Shown here: piece by piece, positions 41,563-52,529 of the stretch
Position numbering within the stretch: position 1 is the stretch's first letter
Layout of the letters: the number at the start of each line of letters is the position of its first letter
From: Pseudomonas citri
GTDB taxonomy: Bacteria; Pseudomonadota; Gammaproteobacteria; Pseudomonadales; Pseudomonadaceae
Direction: 5' to 3'
Length of the DNA: 64,000 bases
Assembly (NCBI RefSeq): GCF_025336485.1
Contig: NZ_JAODAB010000005.1
Coordinates: 186,001 to 250,000, forward strand
Notes under the pieces: generated by a model
Databases searched by the model: none
What the model was told of the DNA's origin: nothing
Seen by the model: only the letters and a program-made list of their open reading frames with translations
Translations under genes and position numbers: made by a program

Positions 41563-42812
41563 TTGCGCAGCTCCATGTGTGGGCGTTGCATAGGCAGCAG
41601 ACCTTGAGGACGCCAGATCATCATCAGCACCATCAGGGCGCCGAACATCAACATGCGGTATTCACTGAATTCACGCATCATTTCGGGCAACAGGATCATC
41701 ACCACCGCCGCCAGGATCACGCCCAACTGCGAGCCCATCCCGCCCAATACCACGATGGCGAGGATGATCGCCGATTCGATGAAGGTGAACGATTCAGGGG
41801 TCACCAGGCCTTGGCGAGCGGCGAAGAAGCTGCCCGCGAAACCGGCGAACGAGGCGCCGAGGGTAAAGGCCGAGAGCTTGATCACCGTCGGGTTGAGACC
41901 CAATGCACGGCAGGCGATTTCGTCTTCGCGCAAGGCTTCCCACGCACGACCGATGGGCATGCGCAGCAGGCGATTGATGACGAACAGCGCGCCGAGGGCC
42001 AGCAACAAGGCAACCAGGTACAGGAACACCACTTTGTTCACCGGGTTATAGGTCAGCCCGAAGAACTCGTGGAAGGTCTGCATGCCTTCGGCCGCCGAGC
42101 GCTCGAAGCTCAGCCCGAAGAACGTCGGCTTGGGAATGTTGCTGATGCCGTTGGGGCCGCCGGTGAGGTCGGTGAGGTTACGCAGGAACAGGCGGATGAT
42201 CTCACCGAAACCCAGGGTCACGATAGCCAGGTAGTCACCACGCAGGCGCAACACCGGGAAGCCCAGCAGGAACCCGAACGTGGCGGACATCATCCCGGCG
42301 ATTGGCAGGCAGATCCAGAAGCTCCAGCCGAAGTAGTGCGACAGCATGGCATAGCTGTACGCGCCCACCGCGTAGAAACCCACGTAGCCCAGGTCCAGCA
42401 GGCCGGCCAGGCCGACCACGATGTTCAAGCCCAGGCCCAGCAACACGTAGATCAGGATCAGCGTGGCGATGTCCACCGCGCCCCGGGAGCCGAAGAACGG
42501 CCAGATCAGCGCAACCACGATCAGGCCGACGATGATTGCGCGCTGGGTGCGCGGCAGGGTCAGGAACTGGCTGACCTTGGGCGAGACCAGGGGGCCACGC
42601 TCGGAACGCATCAGGGTGGCGAACTGCGGGGTGAACAGCACCCGCAGGAACATCAGCACCGAGCACAGGGCGATGACGGACAGCGTCAGCGGACCGGTGC
42701 CATGCACTTCAAGGTTGATGCCCACGATGCTCAGCTTCAGGCCGAGGACGGGGAAGGCCACGGCCCAGACCAGCAGGGCGCTGAACAGCGCCTGTCGAAG
42801 ATATTTGCTCAT
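41559..42812 (-). CDS. livM: Branched-chain amino-acid ABC transporter permease LivM
   Basis: 417 residues; an N-terminal extension with four helices precedes the conserved permease half ([21 protein letters not shown]). The ATPase-contact loop is [20 protein letters not shown]. Starts and stops overlap livH and livG by four bases each. Confidence 0.96.
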   Translation of the reverse strand: MSKYLRQALFSALLVWAVAFPVLGLKLSIVGINLEVHGTGPLTLSVIALCSVLMFLRVLFTPQFATLMRSERGPLVSPKVSQFLTLPRTQRAIIVGLIVVALIWPFFGSRGAVDIATLILIYVLLGLGLNIVVGLAGLLDLGYVGFYAVGAYSYAMLSHYFGWSFWICLPIAGMMSATFGFLLGFPVLRLRGDYLAIVTLGFGEIIRLFLRNLTDLTGGPNGISNIPKPTFFGLSFERSAAEGMQTFHEFFGLTYNPVNKVVFLYLVALLLALGALFVINRLLRMPIGRAWEALREDEIACRALGLNPTVIKLSAFTLGASFAGFAGSFFAARQGLVTPESFTFIESAIILAIVVLGGMGSQLGVILAAVVMILLPEMMREFSEYRMLMFGALMVLMMIWRPQGLLPMQRPHMELRK

Positions 42813-43732
42813 ACTTTCTCAACCTCCGGACGGCCCAGAATGCCGGTCGGCCGGAACAACAGGACCAGGACCAAGAGACCGAACGCCACCACATCTTTGT
42901 ATTGGTCACCGAAGATATCGGCGCCGAACGCTTCGGCCACACCCAGCACCAGGCCACCGAGCATCGCGCCCGGGATGCTGCCGATGCCACCCAGTACCGC
43001 CGCGGTGAAGGCCTTGAGGCCGACCAGGAAGCCGGCGTTCGGGTTGATCACGCCGTACTGCATGCTCAGCAGTACCGCGGCGACTGCCGCCAGGGCGGCA
43101 CCGATGACGAAGGTCAGGGCGATGATGTTGTTGGTGTTGATGCCCAGCAGGTTGGCCATCTTGATGTCTTCGGCACAGGCGCGGCAGGCGCGACCCAGGC
43201 GGGAGCGGGAGATGAACAGGGTCAGGCCGAGCATGGCGACCAGGGTCACGATGAAGACCAGGATCTGCATGTAGGAAACCAGGACTTCTTCCGCGCCGCC
43301 CGGGCCGAAGGAGAAACTCCCCGGGATCAGGTTGGGGATGGACTTGTCCTTGGAGTCCTGGGACAGCAAGACGGTGTTTTGCAGGAATATCGACATGCCG
43401 ATGGCGGAAATCAGCGGGATCAGACGGTTGCTGTTGCGCAAGGGGCGGTAGGCAACGCGTTCGATGCTGTAGCCATAGGCACTGGTAACGACGATCGACG
43501 CCAGGAACGCGGCGGTCATCAACAGCGGCAGTGAGTGGATGCCCAGCATGGCCAGCCCGGCAAGGGCGATGAAGGCCACGTAGGAACCAATCATGTAGAC
43601 CTCGCCATGGGCGAAGTTAATCATTCCAATGATGCCGTAGACCATTGTGTAGCCAATGGCTATCAAGGCATAGGTGCTGCCAATGGTCAGGCCATTAACC
43701 AGCTGTTGGAAAAAATGATAGATCTCAGGCAT
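42809..43732 (-). CDS. livH: Branched-chain amino-acid ABC transporter permease LivH
   Basis: 307 residues, first of the four membrane/ATPase genes. About eight helices, [20 protein letters not shown] and the loop [20 protein letters not shown]. It forms the pore with LivM. The gap of about 230 bases to the binding-protein gene holds a terminator, so binding protein is likely made in excess. Confidence 0.96.
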   Translation of the reverse strand: MPEIYHFFQQLVNGLTIGSTYALIAIGYTMVYGIIGMINFAHGEVYMIGSYVAFIALAGLAMLGIHSLPLLMTAAFLASIVVTSAYGYSIERVAYRPLRNSNRLIPLISAIGMSIFLQNTVLLSQDSKDKSIPNLIPGSFSFGPGGAEEVLVSYMQILVFIVTLVAMLGLTLFISRSRLGRACRACAEDIKMANLLGINTNNIIALTFVIGAALAAVAAVLLSMQYGVINPNAGFLVGLKAFTAAVLGGIGSIPGAMLGGLVLGVAEAFGADIFGDQYKDVVAFGLLVLVLLFRPTGILGRPEVEKV

Positions 43733-43911
43733 TACAGCGCTCCTAAAAACCCGATACGCATTTCACTGGTGGAGTCATGTTCCGGCCCGGTGCTGTGTTC
43801 TCTGAGCACATTTGCACGGGGCGTTTGCCAGCGAACCGCTGGTGACGGTTTTAAGATTTTCAGGTGAACCAGCGCCCGGATCGCGGGTGCCTGGCCCATA
43901 AACCTCGTAAA

Positions 43912-43943
43912 ACAAAGCCCACTGCTTGCACAGTGGGCTTTGT
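43912..43943 (-). terminator. Terminator between binding-protein gene and livH
   Basis: ACAAAGCCCACTG-TGCAAG-CAGTGGGCTTTGT hairpin 19 bases beyond the binding-protein stop, with a following T-run on the minus strand. Partial read-through would feed livHMGF. Confidence 0.85.
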
Positions 43944-43961
43944 TAACCAATAACGCCTGGC

Positions 43962-45089
43962 TTACTGAGGGGAAACTTCAGTTTTTGGCTTGCCGAAGTG
44001 CCACTGGTAGACCACGAACTTGAAGTCCTTCAGGTCGCCCTTGTCGTCGAACGACAGCTCGCCGGTCGGGGTCTTGAAGGTGCCTTTGTGGATCGCTTCG
44101 GCGACCTTGGCGGTGTCATCGCTCTTGGCGGCCTTGATGCCTTCGGCGATCAGTTCCACGGCGGAATAGGCCGGGAACACGAACGGACCGCTTGGATCCT
44201 TGCCGTCAGCCTTGATGGCGTCGACGATGGCCTTGTTCGCAGGATCGGCGTCGAAGGACTTCGGCAGGGTTACCAGCAGACCTTCGGAAGCGTCCTGGGC
44301 GATCTGCGAAATGGAGTCGTTGCCGACGCCTTCCGGACCCATGAACTTGGCGTTCAGGCCTTTTTCCTTGGATTGACGCAGGATCAGGCCCAGCTCTGGG
44401 TGGTAGCCGCCGTAGTAGACGAAGTCGACATTGTTCTGCTTGAGCTTCTGGATGATCGAGGAGAAGTCCTTGTCACCGGCGTTCAGGCCTTCGAACACGG
44501 CCACTTTCACGCCCTTGCCTTCCAGGGTCTTCTTCACGGCCGAAGCGATGCCTTCACCGTATTGCTGCTTGTCGTGCAGGACCGCAACGACTTTCGGCTT
44601 GACGTGGTCGGCGATGTAGTTGCCGGCGGCAGGGCCCTGGGCGCTGTCCAGGCCGATGGTGCGGAAGACCAGCTTGTAGCCACGGGTGGTGATGTCCGGG
44701 CTGGTGGCCGCTGGGGTGATCATGATCACGCCTTCGTCTTCATAGATGTCCGAAGCGGGTTGGGTGGAGCTGGAGCACAGGTGGCCGACGACAAACTTGA
44801 CGCCATCGTTGACCACTTTGTTCGCCACGGCTACGGCTTGCTTGGGATCGCAAGCATCGTCGTACTCCTTGGCTTCGAGCATCTTGCCGTCGACGCCGCC
44901 CTTGGCGTTGATGTCCTTGATGGCCTGTTTCGCGCCGACGAACTGCATGTCGCCGTACTGGGTCACCGGACCGGTCTTGGGACCGGCGATGCCGATCTTG
45001 ATGGTATCGGCGGCGAAGGAATGGCTGGCAACCCCGGCCAGAACCATAGCGGCAAACAGTTTGGAAATCTGCTTAGTAGCCTTAGTCAT
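43962..45089 (-). CDS. braC: Branched-chain amino-acid periplasmic binding protein (BraC/LivK)
   Basis: 375 residues from ATG 45089, with a Sec signal peptide ending at SFA/ADT (residue 26). Type I periplasmic fold with DTIKIGIAGPKTGPVTQYGD, a disulfide loop around DDACDPKQ and GHLCSSS, and the ligand segment TPAATSPDITTRG. It binds Leu, Ile, Val (and perhaps Ala or Thr) and supplies livHMGF. A reading from 45311 adds 74 unrelated residues before the signal peptide and is rejected. Confidence 0.95.
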   Translation of the reverse strand: MTKATKQISKLFAAMVLAGVASHSFAADTIKIGIAGPKTGPVTQYGDMQFVGAKQAIKDINAKGGVDGKMLEAKEYDDACDPKQAVAVANKVVNDGVKFVVGHLCSSSTQPASDIYEDEGVIMITPAATSPDITTRGYKLVFRTIGLDSAQGPAAGNYIADHVKPKVVAVLHDKQQYGEGIASAVKKTLEGKGVKVAVFEGLNAGDKDFSSIIQKLKQNNVDFVYYGGYHPELGLILRQSKEKGLNAKFMGPEGVGNDSISQIAQDASEGLLVTLPKSFDADPANKAIVDAIKADGKDPSGPFVFPAYSAVELIAEGIKAAKSDDTAKVAEAIHKGTFKTPTGELSFDDKGDLKDFKFVVYQWHFGKPKTEVSPQ

Positions 45090-45427
45090 AGTGCTCCACT
45101 CTACTGTTGTAATTTTTATAGTCCTGGCGCCGTAGCAGCAGAACCGGGTCAGATATCTCGAATATCCTCGCGGAAATGCCCCCGGCAACTGTACCGGTAC
45201 AGTGTAGAGCGCCGATTGTTGGCAAGGGAAGCTGGCGCTTGGGGGCAAAACCTGAGGGTGTCGCTTTGTTGAAAGGAAAAGACAGAATAGCGGCGTTGGT
45301 TGTCCGGTCAAATCGGCAATCCCTTGGCTTTCCTGAGCTTTTCAATCCGTACTCCAATTGCTACCGGGTTTTTCTGCCAGGCCACCGACGTTATCATTCG
45401 CGCCGATTTCTTTTCCGGACAGTTCCC
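45090..45427. other. Intergenic region between divergent braC and DUF2288 gene
   Basis: About 340 bases that must hold the braC and DUF2288 promoters. I see no gene. A stretch at 45185-45210 (minus strand) is GC-rich and symmetrical (GTACCGGTAC), perhaps a regulator site. Confidence 0.4.
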
Positions 45428-45733
45428 ATGAATCAAGAACCTAGCACCCTCTATGCCAAACTGCTTGGGGAAACCGCATCCATCACCTGGAAAGAGTTGG
45501 AGCCGTTCTTCGCCAAGGGTGCCCTATTGTGGGTCGATCCGGCACTGGATTTGATCGCCGCCGCCGAGGCCGTCGCCCAGGATGAAGGCGACAAAGTCGC
45601 CGCCTGGCTGGCCGCCGGGCAGCTCGCCAAGCTGTCTGAAACGCGGGCGCTGGATTTTCTGGAACGTGATCCGACGCTATGGGCGGTGGTGGTTTCGCCT
45701 TGGATAATGATCCAGGAAAGGGCGTCGAAATGA
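45428..45733 (+). CDS. DUF2288 family protein
   Basis: 101 residues. Residues 6-75 (LYAKLLGETASITWKELEPF then LDLIAAAEAVAQDE) fit DUF2288, a small soluble helical family of unknown function. A short C-terminal segment with Trp follows (WAVVVSPWIMIQERASK). A terminator-like hairpin lies at 45860. Confidence 0.78.
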   Translation: MNQEPSTLYAKLLGETASITWKELEPFFAKGALLWVDPALDLIAAAEAVAQDEGDKVAAWLAAGQLAKLSETRALDFLERDPTLWAVVVSPWIMIQERASK

Positions 45734-45859
45734 TCGATGCACCAAAATGGATCGCGTCTCGGGCAATGGGAAAGTGTGTAGGTGAGTAGCGTGATGGCAT
45801 CCTGCCGTGGTGAAACGCCACAGGGCAGGGTGACGTATACGTAACGGGAACAGTTTATG

Positions 45860-45888
45860 GAGCAGCCTTTGGGCTGCTCAATTGTTTC
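45860..45888 (+). terminator. Terminator-like hairpin downstream of DUF2288 gene
   Basis: GAGCAGCC-TTT-GGGCTGCTC followed by AATTGTTTC. Confidence 0.6.
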
Positions 45889-45916
45889 TGGATGTTGGAT
45901 TTGTAGTGTGATCGGG

Positions 45917-45946
45917 CCGCCATCGCGAGCAGGCTCGCGATGGCGG
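45917..45946. repeat. REP-type palindrome
   Basis: CCGCCATCGCGAGC-AG-GCTCGCGATGGCGG, a perfect 14-bp palindrome 22 bases beyond the stop of the tubulin-like gene. Confidence 0.7.
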
Positions 45947-45967
45947 CGACGCGGTGTTGCGCCTACC

Positions 45968-48145
45968 TCAATACGTCCGGCCCGTATGGTTGTTCAGCGA
46001 AATGACCTTGGTCTTGCCAATGCGATGGCGGTAGATCTCGCGCAGGTACTTGATGGCTTTCTTCACGCAGTCGCGGGACAGGCGGATGTCGTTGATCGAG
46101 ACGAATTTGTCCTTGTCGCTGATGAGTTCGCGGTACTTCTTCTCGTACATCGGCTTGATGGCGTACCAGTTGGTGTCGAGGATCTTCGCCGGGTTCTCGA
46201 ACTCGTTGAGCAGGTCGTCGATGCGTTCTTCGTCGAAGTCTTCGTTGATGATGAAGTCCAGGATCGAGTTGTCCAGGGTGTCGTCGAAGCGGTACGGCGT
46301 GCGCGCGAAGCAGCGCTTGATGAAAGCCACGATGAGGGTCAGGAAGTCATCCGACAGGCACGGGCTCTTGGCGATCAGGGTCGTCAGCGACAAGTTCGCC
46401 GAGGCGCCGATCACCAGGGCGTAACGCTTGAGCGTGGTGTTGGGGAACAGGCTGTTGAGGTGGGTCTTGAGCCGGTTCAGGTCCATGTAGGACAGCTTGT
46501 AGTCCTTGGGCAGCGAGACGATCGAGACCACCGACGAGCAGTTCTTGAAAAAGTGCAGGTCATGCAGGGCGGCGGCGTCGTAGCCGGAGTTCTTGTATTG
46601 CTCCAGCGAGGCGCGGTAGCGCTTGGATTCGATTGGCAACAGGCTGATGCCTTCGATGGCCTGGGTCACCTTGTTGAAGTGCGGCAGGTCGATGGAGCGG
46701 AAGAACAGGTCGTCGATGTTCAGGCGTGGCGGCTCTTTATCGAACACCTTGAACTTGTCGCTGCTGGGGGCCGGGGTTTCCGGGACCACGGATTCCGCAT
46801 AGGCGATCGCCACCGGGCCGGCCAGGCTCATGAACAGGTCGTTGGCGTCCAGGCGAATGGTTTCGCCGATGTCGATGCCGGCACGCCGGAAATAGTTCTG
46901 ATCGTAGTCGGTGGTCACGGCCTGGGCCGTCAGGATGTTGAAGATCTGCTGGGAGATGTACTGGTTGGCGTGCTTCTCCATGGCATTGACGTCAATGTTC
47001 TGGATGTTGCCGTCATCGTTCTCCTCGGCATAACGCATGATGTCGTTGGAAATCAGCATCATCGCGTTCCACGGACGGATACGGCCCATGACGCTGGCTT
47101 CGCTGCTGTCTTCGTTGGCGAAGTTGTACGAGAAATCCCATTCTTCCGACAGGTATTTGCACAGCAGGCGTCCGGCGTTGATGTGCAGCGCTTCGGACAT
47201 TTCGCTGCGGTGGTCGGAAATGTTCGGCAGCACGCAGATGCCGCTGGTGAAGATCGGTTCGAAGACGAAGGAATGACCGCTCTTGCTGTCGTGTTCGTCC
47301 ATCGGCTTGGTGTCGAACGTCTTGTTCATGTACGAGTACTGCTGGGCCAGGCCGAACTCCGAGGCCATGCCCGAACCCGTACCGCCACCGGCACTGAAGA
47401 TCGAGAAATACAGGCGCGATTGGTTGGCTTTGATGCCGCAGCTGTCGATCAGGTACGAGTGGATCATTTTCCAGTCGGGGCTGGAGAAGCGCTGGGTGTC
47501 TTTGTTCAGGATGATCTTGGCCAAGTATTGGCCGAGGATCGGCGCGTTACCGGCACCGCCAGCGTGGACTTCCGACAAGTCCATGATTTTCATTTTGCTG
47601 TAGTCGCGCAAAAAGCCGGTTTTTTCGCCCTTGCGCGAGAAGCGGATGCGCCCGGCGATGTCCTTGTCCAGGTCGCCCAGCATCACCAGTGGTTCGACGA
47701 GGAACACCGGCTTGCTCGCCTTGCCATTGCCCAGGCGCAGGTTGTGACGGATCCACTGCGCGGGGCTGTAGCCCTTTTCGCGATAGTGCTTGTCTTCGGC
47801 GTTGAATTCGTTGAGGTAGAACTTGCGCGCGTTGTACACCAACTCCGCCACGTCCAGTGCGATGTTGGAGCCGCAGCGCCCCAGGCCGATCAGGCACACC
47901 GACGGGAATTCCTGCTGGTCGCGCTCGCTCTCGTCATCCACCAGGTGTGGCGGGCGTGGGAACACGGTGTCACGCAGGCCGTCGAGGTTGTCGAGGATGC
48001 GGTCGGTATTGGTCTCGGTGAAATACAGGTACTGCTGGGTCGACAAGGGGCGTGAGGCGCTCGACACCGTCGATGTTTCAAAGCCGTTGGCGGCCGGGCC
48101 CAGGGTCAGATCGGATACCGCAGTGGCTGTTTTTTTGGAAGTCAT
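45968..48145 (-). CDS. Chromosomal tubulin/FtsZ-like GTPase (Tubulin-like family)
   Basis: 725 residues from ATG 48145. The nucleotide-binding part resembles tubulin/FtsZ: a Gly-rich first loop VCLIGLGRCGSN (83-94) and the tubulin signature GGGTGSG (253-259). A possible T7-like segment is DANDLFMSLAGPVAIAYA (433-450). A long C-terminal half shows no known domain. It is much larger than FtsZ (about 390) and lies far from dcw genes. No partner gene is adjacent. An in-frame ATG at 48190 would add 15 residues; neither start has a strong ribosome site. GTP binding is predicted; polymerisation is untested. Confidence 0.88.
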   Translation of the reverse strand: MTSKKTATAVSDLTLGPAANGFETSTVSSASRPLSTQQYLYFTETNTDRILDNLDGLRDTVFPRPPHLVDDESERDQQEFPSVCLIGLGRCGSNIALDVAELVYNARKFYLNEFNAEDKHYREKGYSPAQWIRHNLRLGNGKASKPVFLVEPLVMLGDLDKDIAGRIRFSRKGEKTGFLRDYSKMKIMDLSEVHAGGAGNAPILGQYLAKIILNKDTQRFSSPDWKMIHSYLIDSCGIKANQSRLYFSIFSAGGGTGSGMASEFGLAQQYSYMNKTFDTKPMDEHDSKSGHSFVFEPIFTSGICVLPNISDHRSEMSEALHINAGRLLCKYLSEEWDFSYNFANEDSSEASVMGRIRPWNAMMLISNDIMRYAEENDDGNIQNIDVNAMEKHANQYISQQIFNILTAQAVTTDYDQNYFRRAGIDIGETIRLDANDLFMSLAGPVAIAYAESVVPETPAPSSDKFKVFDKEPPRLNIDDLFFRSIDLPHFNKVTQAIEGISLLPIESKRYRASLEQYKNSGYDAAALHDLHFFKNCSSVVSIVSLPKDYKLSYMDLNRLKTHLNSLFPNTTLKRYALVIGASANLSLTTLIAKSPCLSDDFLTLIVAFIKRCFARTPYRFDDTLDNSILDFIINEDFDEERIDDLLNEFENPAKILDTNWYAIKPMYEKKYRELISDKDKFVSINDIRLSRDCVKKAIKYLREIYRHRIGKTKVISLNNHTGRTY

Positions 48146-48433
48146 TGTGCGCCGTACGCCTGAACTGGTGGGTTGGACGACCGCTGTCATCGAACCATAG
48201 CGGATGAAAGAAGCTTCATGATGGATCGGCCATCGGGACATGATCTTTAATCAGGAACCGGCAAAATGATGGCAATTGTTACAGGATATTGATCAGCATC
48301 AAGAAAGGCCCTGGCCGTCATGGGCGGGTATCAGCCTGGCGAATGATCGCAGACATCCCGCACGCCGCTGTCTAGATTGCAGGTTCAGGGCTCGGATGCT
48401 CGCCGTTGCCCAAAAACAATAAGAGACGGACCC

Positions 48434-49783
48434 ATGCAGAACTCGACCCAAGCGGCGAATGCCTGGCGCATTCTGTTCCTGCTGTTCCTGGCCAACCTGT
48501 TCAATTTCTTCGACCGCACCATCCCGGCGATCATCATCGAGCCGATCCGCATGGAATGGAGCCTCAGCGACTTCCAGATCGGCATCATCGGCACCGCTTT
48601 CACGCTGGTCTACGCCATCGCCGGCCTCCCGCTGGGACGCCTGGCCGATACGGGTTCGCGCAGCAAATTGATGGGCTGGGGCCTGGCGACCTGGAGTGCG
48701 CTGACGGCGGTCAATGGCCTGGTGGGCAGCTTTTGGGCGTTCCTGGTGGTGCGCATGGGCATCGGCATTGGCGAGGCCAGTTACGCGCCGGCTGCCAACT
48801 CATTGATCGGCGACCTGTTCCCGGCCCATCGCCGGGCGCGGGCCATGGGCATTTTCATGCTGGGTCTGCCGATCGGCTTGCTGCTGGCTTTTTTCACCAT
48901 CGGGGCGATGGTCAAGGCGTTCGACAGCTGGCGCGCGCCGTTCTTCATCGCGGCGGTGCCCGGGTTGGTGCTGGCGTTGTTCATGTTCTTCATCAAGGAA
49001 CCCAAACGCGGAGCGGCGGAAGCCGGGCAGGTGTCCCAGGAAAAAATCGACCGGCCGATCCGTCGGGTGCTGGCGATTCCCACCTTCCTGTGGCTGGTGC
49101 TGGCGGGGCTGTGCTTCAACTTCGCCACTTATGCCTGTAATTCATTCCTGGTGCCGATGCTGCAGCGCTACTTCCTCATGCCTTTGCACGAGGCGGCGGT
49201 GGCCACCGGGATCATGGTGGGCGTGACCGGGTTGTTCGGCTTGACCCTCGGTGGCTGGATCGCCGACAAGATTCACCAGCGCGTGCCCAGCGGTCGTCTG
49301 CTGTTCGCTGCGTTCAGCCTGGTGATCTCGACGCTTACCACCGCGTGGGCGTTGCATGCCGGGCGGATCGAAATCGGTGTGTTCGTCGCGGTGTTCAGTG
49401 TCGGCTGGCTGTTTGCCTATAACTTCTACACCTGCGTGTACACGGCGATCCAGGACGTGGTCGAGCCGCGCCTGCGGGCCACGGCGATGGCGTTGTTCTT
49501 CGCTGGGCTGTACCTGCTCGGCGGCGGTCTCGGGCCGGTGGTGGTGGGCGGTTTGTCCGATTACTTCGCCCGCACGGCGATGGCGGCGGCCGGGAGCGAG
49601 CAGATGAGCGAAGCGTTCAAGGCCATCGGCCTGCATGACGCCATGTACCTGATCCCGGTGGCGCTGTTCTTGACCATGCTGTTCTTGTTCCTGGCCTCGC
49701 GCTGCTTTGTGCGGGATGCCAGGCGGATGAAGGAAGGGATGGGGGCGGTGGCGGAGCCGGAGGTGGTCGCGGCGACGGCTTGA
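48434..49783 (+). CDS. MFS transporter (Spinster-like)
   Basis: 449 residues from ATG 48434. Twelve hydrophobic helices; the GRLADTGSRSKLMGWG loop between helices 2 and 3 is the MFS motif A type. GEASYAPAANSLIGDLFP is typical of Spinster-like carriers. It is convergent with pobA and may take up an aromatic acid, but this is only from its position. Confidence 0.88.
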   Translation: MQNSTQAANAWRILFLLFLANLFNFFDRTIPAIIIEPIRMEWSLSDFQIGIIGTAFTLVYAIAGLPLGRLADTGSRSKLMGWGLATWSALTAVNGLVGSFWAFLVVRMGIGIGEASYAPAANSLIGDLFPAHRRARAMGIFMLGLPIGLLLAFFTIGAMVKAFDSWRAPFFIAAVPGLVLALFMFFIKEPKRGAAEAGQVSQEKIDRPIRRVLAIPTFLWLVLAGLCFNFATYACNSFLVPMLQRYFLMPLHEAAVATGIMVGVTGLFGLTLGGWIADKIHQRVPSGRLLFAAFSLVISTLTTAWALHAGRIEIGVFVAVFSVGWLFAYNFYTCVYTAIQDVVEPRLRATAMALFFAGLYLLGGGLGPVVVGGLSDYFARTAMAAAGSEQMSEAFKAIGLHDAMYLIPVALFLTMLFLFLASRCFVRDARRMKEGMGAVAEPEVVAATA

Positions 49784-49812
49784 TTGGTTTGGCGTGGATT
49801 TTGAACGGTCGC

Positions 49813-49867
49813 TTTTGTGGCGAGGGAGCAAGCTCCTGCCCTGTGGGAGCTTGCTTTGCTCCCACAA
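49813..49867. repeat. REP-like palindrome pair
   Basis: GTGGCGAGGGAGCAAGCTCC followed by GGGAGCTTGCTTTGCTCCCA, between the convergent MFS and pobA genes. Confidence 0.65.
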
Positions 49868-49895
49868 CCTACCCGTCTCTTGAGTCGATGATGGG

Positions 49896-51164
<1,269 letters not shown>

Positions 51165-51250
51165 TCAGTTGAAGGGGAAAACTGAGCCGATACCTGTACT
51201 TTCTGCCAATCGGTGCGATTATCGCCCGCAACCCGAGGCCGATTCTCTTT

Positions 51251-52144
51251 ATGAAAAAATCCGAACTGCCTTCGATCCCCGTGTTCAAGCTTTACGGCGA
51301 GGGCCAGGATTGGCCGACCCCGGACCTGTTGCACTGTGAAACCATTTCCAAGCGCAGTCGCGAGCATCAGTGGGAGATCAAGCCACACCGGCATGCCGAT
51401 CTCTGTCAATTATTGTTCGTTTTCAAAGGGCGGGCGGAGCTGGAAATCGAAGGTCGGCGCACGTTACTCGACGAGCCGGCGGTGCAGATCCTGCCGCCGC
51501 TGTCGGTGCATGGCTTTCGCTTTTCCGAGGATGTGGACGGTTACGTGGTCACCCTGGCGGCACCGTTGGTGACGCACCTGCAAGGGCAACTGGGCCACTC
51601 GGTGGACATCCTGGCCCAGGCCGAAAGCTACCCGGCGGGCGAGAACGCCGATTACCTCAATAGCCTGTTCAGCGCGTTGCAGAATGAATATGCAGGTCAT
51701 CAACCGGCCCGGGAGATGCTGATGCACGCCCTGGTCAGCGTGATCATGGTCTGGGTCAGCCGCCAGGTGATGCAGCGTCGGACCCAGGCCCAACGTCCGC
51801 AGCGGGCCCGGGAATACCTCAACGGTTTCATTCAGTTGGTGGAAGAGACCTATCGCCAGCACGTCAAGGTCGAGGACCTGGCCCATCGCCTGGGCATTTC
51901 CGTGTCACACCTCAACGGCACCTGTCGCGAGTTGGCGGGGCAGCCCGCGTTGCAGATCATGCATGAGCGTCAGTTGCTGGAGGCCAAGCGGTTGCTGACC
52001 TACACCGGCATGACCATCTATGAGATTTCAGAACTGCTCGGGTTTTCCGACCCGACCAACTTCACCCGGCTGTTCCGCCGACGCGTCGGCATCTCGCCCA
52101 AGGCCTTCCGGGACCGGCTCAAGACCGATCAGCCGGACGATTGA
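51251..52144 (+). CDS. pobR: AraC-family regulator of 4-hydroxybenzoate degradation
   Basis: 297 residues. An N-terminal cupin (residues 20-115: KPHRHADLCQLLFVFKG) that should sense 4-hydroxybenzoate, then a C-terminal double helix-turn-helix (VEDLAHRLGISVSHLNGTCR; IYEISELLGFSDPTNFTRLF). It is divergent from pobA with a 170-base control region, the classic pobR-pobA arrangement. The reading frame ends just before the MITE-like element. Confidence 0.9.
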   Translation: MKKSELPSIPVFKLYGEGQDWPTPDLLHCETISKRSREHQWEIKPHRHADLCQLLFVFKGRAELEIEGRRTLLDEPAVQILPPLSVHGFRFSEDVDGYVVTLAAPLVTHLQGQLGHSVDILAQAESYPAGENADYLNSLFSALQNEYAGHQPAREMLMHALVSVIMVWVSRQVMQRRTQAQRPQRAREYLNGFIQLVEETYRQHVKVEDLAHRLGISVSHLNGTCRELAGQPALQIMHERQLLEAKRLLTYTGMTIYEISELLGFSDPTNFTRLFRRRVGISPKAFRDRLKTDQPDD

Positions 52145-52153
52145 AGCGGCCCT

Positions 52154-52244
52154 AGGCTCTGTACGAAAAGCCTTGGTACTCGTTCATGCTGCGTTGAAAA
52201 CAGCCTCGCCTGACCTTCGTCTCAAGACTTTTCGTACAGAGCCT
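52154..52244. mobile_element. 91-bp MITE-like inverted-repeat element
   Basis: The ends are perfect 17-bp inverted repeats, AGGCTCTGTACGAAAAG and its inverse. The interior is CG-mixed and carries no ORF. It looks like a non-autonomous element moved in trans by an IS transposase. No clear target-site duplication is visible. Confidence 0.7.
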
Positions 52245-52420
52245 CAGCGCAAGGCGTTCAGGGTTGCGTTGTGGGGGATGCAACGTTCCAGGTTGCAACT
52301 GGCGTACTCACGGGGTTGTTGCCGGGCCTGCTCGACCCGGTAGGCCGCGGTGCCATACAGCGCAAGCGTGGCGGTGCAGGTGATGAAAATGGCAAGGCGC
52401 CGTTTTGTTCTGATGTCCAT
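52244..52420 (-). CDS. Small single-pass membrane protein
   Basis: 58 residues from ATG 52420. One hydrophobic helix (residues 9-25: LAIFITCTATLALYGTAAY) is followed by a short soluble tail with two Cys (SCNLERCIPHNATLNALR). No strong family assignment. Its stop codon TGA shares its last base with the right end of the 91-bp inverted-repeat element, so the element lies immediately against the gene. Function unknown. Confidence 0.6.
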   Translation of the reverse strand: MDIRTKRRLAIFITCTATLALYGTAAYRVEQARQQPREYASCNLERCIPHNATLNALR

Positions 52421-52466
52421 GGCAGTGACCTCTGAACGAATACCCGGGGGTACTACTATTGAGCAT

Positions 52467-52499
52467 AGCTTGTGGAAGCAAGGGTTGCTCCCACAAGCT
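52467..52499. repeat. REP-type palindrome
   Basis: AGCTTGTGG/CCACAAGCT palindrome with an inner GAAGCAAGGGTTGCTC loop region, in the 109-base gap before the arc-associated gene. Confidence 0.6.
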
Positions 52500-52529
52500 C
52501 GCCCCACAGGGGACAGAGGGGGGCGGCGA

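Noticed and set aside
41577..43274. 565-codon + strand open frame over livM and livH
   Set aside because: Extremely His/Gln/Arg-rich and antisense to two conserved permeases.
45857..48055. 732-codon + strand open frame over the tubulin-like gene
   Set aside because: The minus strand has the tubulin signature and ordinary composition; the + frame is a Val/Asp/His-rich shadow.
52154..52244. Complete insertion sequence
   Set aside because: Only 91 bases with no transposase ORF; a MITE-like non-autonomous element is the most that can be said.
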